NCBI GenBank assembly: GCA_050299835.1 | Contig: JBNKWP010000006.1 | Span: 1-64,000 of the forward strand | DNA from: JAJDOD01 sp050299835 | GTDB lineage: Bacteria; Pseudomonadota; Alphaproteobacteria; Rhodobacterales; Rhodobacteraceae | Direction of reading: 5' to 3' | Length of the DNA stretch: 64,000 bases | Shown here: positions 59,601 to 64,000 of the stretch, one piece after another | Position numbering within the stretch: the stretch's first letter is position 1 | Layout of the letters: each line of letters opens with the position of its first letter | The notes under the pieces: generated by a model | What the model was told of the DNA's origin: nothing | The model's database searches: none | Seen by the model: the letters and a program-made list of their open reading frames with translations, nothing else | Made by a program: the position numbers and the translations under genes

Positions 59601-62173
59601 CGTCCAGCAACGAACAGGCCCGCATAGCAACCATCCCCGACTTCGCGCTCGTGATCCTGATCGGCGCCACCGGCTCGGGCAAGTCCAGCTTTGCGCGAAA
59701 GCATTTCCTGCCGACCGAGATCGTCTCGTCGGATCAGTGCCGCGCGCTTGTCTCGGGTGACGAAACCGATCTTGCGGCCACGGCGGACGCTTTCGACCTG
59801 TTGACCTACACCGCGGCCATCCGCCTGAAGCGTCGCCTCCTGACGGTGATCGACGCGACCTCGGTCAAGCGGGAAGATCGTGCGAAACAGGTGGCGCTGG
59901 CGCGAAGGCACCATGCGTTGCCCGTGGCCCTGGTGCTCGATATCGACCCGGCTATCTGCCACGCGCGGAACCAGAACCGCCCCAACCGCGACTTCGGCGA
60001 ACATGTGCCCCGCAACCACGGCAAGGCGCTGCGGCGAGGGTTGCGCGGTTTGCAGAAGGAAGGTTTCCGGCAGATCCACATCATGAAATCGCCCGAGGAA
60101 GTGGATGCGCTGGAGATCGCGCGCGAACCGCTCTGGACCGACCGGCGCGGTGAGCACGGGCCGTTCGACATCATCGGGGACATCCACGGCTGTTTCGACG
60201 AATTGACCGAATTGCTGGGCAAGCTCGGCTATGAGATCGACCCGTTCGAGGAGGAAGGCGAAGATCTGATCACCGCCCGCCATCCCGAAGGCCGCAGGGC
60301 GTTCTTCGTCGGCGACATCACCGACCGCGGTCCGAAGAACCGCAACGCGCTGCGCCTGGTCATGGGCATGGTCGGTGCGGGGACGGCGCATTGCGTGGTT
60401 GGCAACCACGATTACAAGCTGAACAAATGGCTGAAGGGCCGGAAAGTTCAGCTGAATCATGGACTTGATCTGACCGTGGGCGAATTGGAGGCCACGTCGG
60501 AGGCGTTCCGCAAACAGGTGAGCGAATTCATCTATGACCTGCGTTCGCATTTCTGGCTGGCCGACGGGAAACTGGTCGTCGCCCATGCCGGCCTGAAGGA
60601 AGAGATGCACGGGCGCGGCTCGGGCGCGGTGCGAAATTTCGCGATGTATGGCGAGACCACGGGAGAGGTCGACGAGTTCGGCCTGCCGGTCCGGCTGGAA
60701 TGGGCGCGCGATTATCGCGGCGCGGCGGATGTGGTCTATGGCCACACACCGATGGCCGAGGCCGAGTGGCTGAACAGCACGCTTTGCATCGACACCGGCT
60801 GCGTCTTCGGCGGCAAGCTGACGGCGCTGCGCTGGCCGGAGCGGGAAACCGTCTCGGTCCCGGCAGCGCGGCAATATGCCGAACCGGCCAAACCGCTCGA
60901 TCACGGCACGGCGCGGACGGCGCAGCAGGATCACGACCGGCTGCTTTATTTCGATGATTACGCGACCAAGATGCGGGTTGAGACGCGGTTCAAATCGACA
61001 ATCCAGATCCCGGAGGAAAACAGCCTTGCGGCGCTGGAGATCATGAGCCGCTTTGCGGTCGATCCGCGCTGGCTGGTCTACCTGCCGCCGACGATGGCGG
61101 CCTGTCCCACCGCGCCGGAGGGACCGTTCCTTGAAAGGCCGGAGGAGGCGATCCGGCATTTCACCGATCGCGGCGTCACCGATCTGGTGGCGGAGGAAAA
61201 GCACATGGGATCGCGCGCGCTGCTTGTCGTGGCGAAAAGCGCAGAGGCGGCAGCGGCCCGGTTCGGGGTCGAGGATGGCAAGGCGGGCGTGATCTATACC
61301 CGCACCGGCCGTCCGTTCTTCAGGGACGAGCGGGAGGAAGCGGCGGTCATCGCCCGCGTCGCTGCCGCGATGGAGAACTCGGGTCTGTGGAAGACGCTCG
61401 GCAGCGACTGGGTGCTGCTGGATGCCGAACTGATGCCCTGGTCGGCCAAGGCGCAGGATCTTCTGAAGAGGCAGTACAACCCGACGGTTGCGGCGGCGCG
61501 GGCTTCGGCGGAGGCGCTTGCCTCGGCGATGGCACGGGTCCCGGAACTTGAGGGGCTGGGCGATCTCAGGGCCAGGGCCGGGGCGCAACGCGCCAATGCC
61601 GAAGCGATGGGCCGGACCATCGCGGGCTATTGCTGGGATGTGACGGGGATCGAGGACTATCAGGTCGCTCCGTTTCACATTCTGGCGGCCGAAGGGCAGG
61701 TGTTTACCGACAAATCCCATGTCTGGCACATGGAAACGCTGGCCCGCCTGAGCGAGGCCGACCCGATCCTGAAGACCACCGGCTGGAAACGCTTCGACGG
61801 TACCAAGGCCGACGATTGCGCCGCCGTCACCGAGTGGTGGCTCGCCCATACATCGGCGGCGGGCGAGGGGATGGTGATCAAGCCGAACGCGTTCCTCCTG
61901 CGCGGGGAGAAGGGCCTCATCCAGCCTGCCATGAAAGTGCGCGGGCGGGACTATCTGCGGATCATCTATGGCCCGGATTACGACCTGCCCGAGAATATCG
62001 AACGGCTGCGGCAACGCGGGCTGGGGCGCAAGTTCTCGCTGGCTGAGCGTGAGTTCAAGCTGGGCCTGGAGGGTCTGCACCGCTTCGTCGAAGGCCAGCC
62101 CTTGTCCAGGGTCCATATCTGCGCCCTTGCGGTGCTGGCTTTGGAGAGCGAGCCGGTGGATCCGCGGTTGTAG
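59597..62173 (+). CDS. pnkp: Polynucleotide kinase-phosphatase-ligase Pnkp
   Basis: An 858-residue three-domain RNA healing and sealing enzyme. The kinase P-loop is ILIGATGSGKSSFARKHF near residue 20. The phosphatase is a binuclear metallophosphoesterase: FDIIGDIHGCFDELTELLG near 192, FFVGDITDRGPKNRNALR near 236, VVGNHDYKLNKW and VVYGHTPMAEAEW. The C-terminal ligase-like adenylyltransferase has Lys535 in AEEKHMGSRALLV, then EGMVIKPNAFLLRG. Length matches Clostridium thermocellum Pnkp. It works with Hen1; the ligase needs Hen1 for activity in studied cases. Confidence 0.94.
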   Translation: MTSSNEQARIATIPDFALVILIGATGSGKSSFARKHFLPTEIVSSDQCRALVSGDETDLAATADAFDLLTYTAAIRLKRRLLTVIDATSVKREDRAKQVALARRHHALPVALVLDIDPAICHARNQNRPNRDFGEHVPRNHGKALRRGLRGLQKEGFRQIHIMKSPEEVDALEIAREPLWTDRRGEHGPFDIIGDIHGCFDELTELLGKLGYEIDPFEEEGEDLITARHPEGRRAFFVGDITDRGPKNRNALRLVMGMVGAGTAHCVVGNHDYKLNKWLKGRKVQLNHGLDLTVGELEATSEAFRKQVSEFIYDLRSHFWLADGKLVVAHAGLKEEMHGRGSGAVRNFAMYGETTGEVDEFGLPVRLEWARDYRGAADVVYGHTPMAEAEWLNSTLCIDTGCVFGGKLTALRWPERETVSVPAARQYAEPAKPLDHGTARTAQQDHDRLLYFDDYATKMRVETRFKSTIQIPEENSLAALEIMSRFAVDPRWLVYLPPTMAACPTAPEGPFLERPEEAIRHFTDRGVTDLVAEEKHMGSRALLVVAKSAEAAAARFGVEDGKAGVIYTRTGRPFFRDEREEAAVIARVAAAMENSGLWKTLGSDWVLLDAELMPWSAKAQDLLKRQYNPTVAAARASAEALASAMARVPELEGLGDLRARAGAQRANAEAMGRTIAGYCWDVTGIEDYQVAPFHILAAEGQVFTDKSHVWHMETLARLSEADPILKTTGWKRFDGTKADDCAAVTEWWLAHTSAAGEGMVIKPNAFLLRGEKGLIQPAMKVRGRDYLRIIYGPDYDLPENIERLRQRGLGRKFSLAEREFKLGLEGLHRFVEGQPLSRVHICALAVLALESEPVDPRL

Positions 62174-62346
62174 AAGGGGTGCGGGGCGGTCCGGAGTGGT
62201 CTTTTGCTGCAATCTTGATCAACGGCGGAAATACGGACAATGCGGTCGAGCGTTACCCGTGCCCTATGTCGCGTTGTGGACCGGGCTTTCAGTTCCGTGC
62301 AATAATCCAGTTGCTGGCCGAGAACGCCCCCGAAGCGAAAGCACCA

Positions 62347-62751
62347 ATGCGGTACTCAACCACCTGTCACTGCGGTGCGGTAACAATCGAGTTGTACCGC
62401 CCGATCCGCAAACTCACGCAGTGCAATTGTTCAATTTGCCGGCGGTATGGAGCATTGTGGGCATACCAGCAGAGGAAGGCCATCCGCGTTTCCGACGACC
62501 AGAACGCTCTCAAGAGCTACCGCTGGGGCAAGGGCAAACTGGAGTTTTTCCACTGCAATATTTGCGGATGCATAACTCACTATGACCGTGCGGACCGCCG
62601 CAGAGACGGTACAGAGATGAGCGCGGTCAACATGCGGAACATAAACGAACCCGCTCGTATTGCCCACTTGCCCATTCGCTTGCTGGACGGAGCCGGGACT
62701 TGGAAGGTTCTCGCAGAACGGGCCGAGCCAGGTTTGCTGATGTCACCGTGA
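62347..62751 (+). CDS. GFA-family (glutathione-dependent formaldehyde-activating-like) zinc protein
   Basis: A 134-residue protein with the zinc-binding cysteines of the GFA fold: YSTTCHCGAVTIELYRP near the start, TQCNCSICRRYGALWAY near residue 28, and FFHCNICGCITHYDR near 70. The family includes a protein once called glutathione-dependent formaldehyde-activating enzyme, and centromere protein V; substrates are mostly unknown. ATG at 62347 gives the usual start. The gene stands alone after the RNA repair operon with no evident link. Confidence 0.85.
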   Translation: MRYSTTCHCGAVTIELYRPIRKLTQCNCSICRRYGALWAYQQRKAIRVSDDQNALKSYRWGKGKLEFFHCNICGCITHYDRADRRRDGTEMSAVNMRNINEPARIAHLPIRLLDGAGTWKVLAERAEPGLLMSP

Positions 62752-62893
62752 GGCTCGAAGGTTGCTTCGGGCTCAAAGCTGCCGTTCGCTGTCCTTGCAG
62801 CGTGGCAGAAGAGTCCCAAGGTCCAATGTGCGGACGGAGCGGACTTTGGTCACCACATCCAACGCGGTCCGCGGTGTGCCACCGATATACTGT

Positions 62894-63892
62894 TCATGCC
62901 ATCCTTGGAGGACCATGGACTGGTCGGTCCACAGTTAGCAAAAGTGAAAGCAGACCGGGCTGATCGTGCGTGCCTGTTTTCTCAAACATTCTACGCAGAT
63001 GCGTCTTTACCGTGTTCACGCTGACATCCATCGTTTGGGCAACGGATTGAATGTCATTTCCATTAATAAGCATCTCAGCGACAAGTTTCTGTGTTGGCGA
63101 AAGCCCGAAAGTTTTTGCGGCGTCCTCAATTCGCTCACTCAGATTTCTGGCGACGTCAAACGCAATAACCAGTTCGTCCCCCTCAACAAACACCCAACAA
63201 TACAACGGGCGCGAGAAGTAATCGGTTCCCAGCGCGACCGGGCGGAGATCGATGTTCTTTGCGCTTGGCGGAAGACCAGTTGCCATACGCTTGAGTTTGT
63301 CCTCGATATCCGCTTGTAGCGCCGGGTCACGACCCGCCTTCGCGGCATGAACTTTTCTGCCGCGTACTATTAGGCCTTCGTAGTCTGCGAGTACGGATTT
63401 TGCTGCCTCGCTCATCCGAGAAATCGTCCCATCCTTGAAGAGACGGATCTGAGCGACGTCTTCCCGCATCAAGGCAGGCGCAATGATCACCATACACGCG
63501 ATTTTCCACGCATCATCGATTTTGTGAAGTATTTTCAGTTCTTTCTGATCGGTCTGCGTATAAAATTTCGGATCATTCCTTTTGAGGCCTTGATCATAAT
63601 AGACCCACGCCATTTCGCGAGAGACACAAATCTGAACATTTCGTCGATCAAGAAATTCGCGCGAATCGAAATTACTCGGTCGTTGGACCATGGCCTGAGA
63701 GTACCCTGCGTGAACGGCCTCCCAACCGACATGGATGATCGTGCCTGTTTGAGGGCCGGACCAAAGCCTGCGCGCCTGCTCCGTCTGGAGCCAATGAAAG
63801 GACATTCCATCCAGGTCGTTTCGGTAATACGCCGCACTTTCCGCGTTAATGACGTCCATGATCGCCTGTTCATCTGAATGATCCGAGGTCAT
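62894..63892 (-). CDS. LuxR-type regulator with SnoaL-like N-terminal domain
   Basis: A 332-residue protein. The N-terminal 130 residues resemble a SnoaL/NTF2-like fold (DVINAESAAYYRNDLDGMSF, ending ILHKIDDAWKIACMVIIAPA). A middle region (about 135-255) is PAS-like. The C-terminal LuxR HTH is LSPTQKLVAEMLINGNDIQS, then MDVSVNTVKTHLRRMFEKTG. The combination suggests a ligand-sensing regulator; no target is evident. Its composition is more AT-rich than most of the window, so it may be acquired. Confidence 0.75.
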   Translation of the reverse strand: MTSDHSDEQAIMDVINAESAAYYRNDLDGMSFHWLQTEQARRLWSGPQTGTIIHVGWEAVHAGYSQAMVQRPSNFDSREFLDRRNVQICVSREMAWVYYDQGLKRNDPKFYTQTDQKELKILHKIDDAWKIACMVIIAPALMREDVAQIRLFKDGTISRMSEAAKSVLADYEGLIVRGRKVHAAKAGRDPALQADIEDKLKRMATGLPPSAKNIDLRPVALGTDYFSRPLYCWVFVEGDELVIAFDVARNLSERIEDAAKTFGLSPTQKLVAEMLINGNDIQSVAQTMDVSVNTVKTHLRRMFEKTGTHDQPGLLSLLLTVDRPVHGPPRMA

Positions 63893-64000
63893 TCTATCAC
63901 ATTCTCTGCCTTGCTAACCTTTGTCTACTATGCGGGAAGTCGAGCTACTAACTTGGACGGCTTGGCCGATCTCAGCCGCTTTACGGCTCTGCGGATACGA
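63893..64000. other. Window end, no feature seen
   Basis: The last 108 bases are upstream of the LuxR-type gene and hold no gene or RNA that I can support. The LuxR promoter should be here. Confidence 0.4.

Overview
The window reads as chromosomal DNA of an alphaproteobacterium of the Rhodobacteraceae (Roseobacter type). The case rests on high GC, tightly packed operons with ATGA-type overlaps, a GTT(C/T)-N7-GTTC LexA box before mmcB, a tRNA-His whose reading lacks a paired G-1 and has A73, Tad/Flp pilus genes, TRAP transporters and family-restricted small proteins. This is inference from content; no search was run.

Layout. 1-8.1 kb is housekeeping: rpoH (partial), an RluA-family pseudouridine synthase, a probable 6S RNA, pncB, acpS, lepB and rnc. 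Where era would be expected after rnc there is a frameshifted acetyltransferase, then a Cry-like pore-forming toxin with a jacalin-like C-terminus, next to tRNA-His and between imperfect copies of the tRNA upstream sequence. 10-17 kb holds a CoA-binding protein, a phosphoesterase, SOS-controlled mmcB, an amino-acid ABC transporter operon and ndk. 17.3-28.4 kb carries a secreted CAP-domain protein and a Tad pilus locus (two Flp pilins, CpaB, three TadE/G-type proteins, CpaE, CpaF, TadB, TadC) without secretin or prepilin peptidase. 28.7-32.8 kb has a LuxR regulator convergent with a self-sufficient, B12-dependent reductive dehalogenase fused to its own reductase. 33-40 kb has a peptide-binding protein, a TRAP transporter with a divergent GntR regulator and two matching operators, and a broken histidine kinase. 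40.1-43.3 kb is a Zur-controlled ZnuABC zinc importer. 43.4-44.8 kb is an orphan RHS C-terminus with a metalloprotease effector domain. 44.9-52.4 kb is the alpha-2-macroglobulin/PBP1C pair.

The most notable region is 52.4-62.2 kb, a large RNA-repair locus: divergent rtcR (CARF plus sigma-54 activator), then rsr (Ro60 orthologue), an RNA array, rtcB, hen1 and pnkp on one strand. The 1 kb between rsr and rtcB is not empty. It contains six tandem Y-RNA-like units, each closed by a GGCGA/UCGCC-type stem that covaries between units, followed by a second covarying stem. Three units carry a circularly permuted tRNA mimic (T arm, acceptor hairpin, D arm); two are compact; one is degenerate. Two full-length tRNA genes, Lys(CTT)-like and Asn(GTT), lie between the units.

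Working model (inference): tRNA damage is sensed by RtcR through its CARF domain. RtcR then switches on Rsr, its Y RNAs and two sealing systems: RtcB, which joins 2',3'-cyclic phosphate ends, and Pnkp/Hen1, which heals, 2'-O-methylates and seals ends. The Y RNAs would tether or gate Rsr, and the embedded tRNAs may punctuate transcript processing or replace damaged tRNAs.
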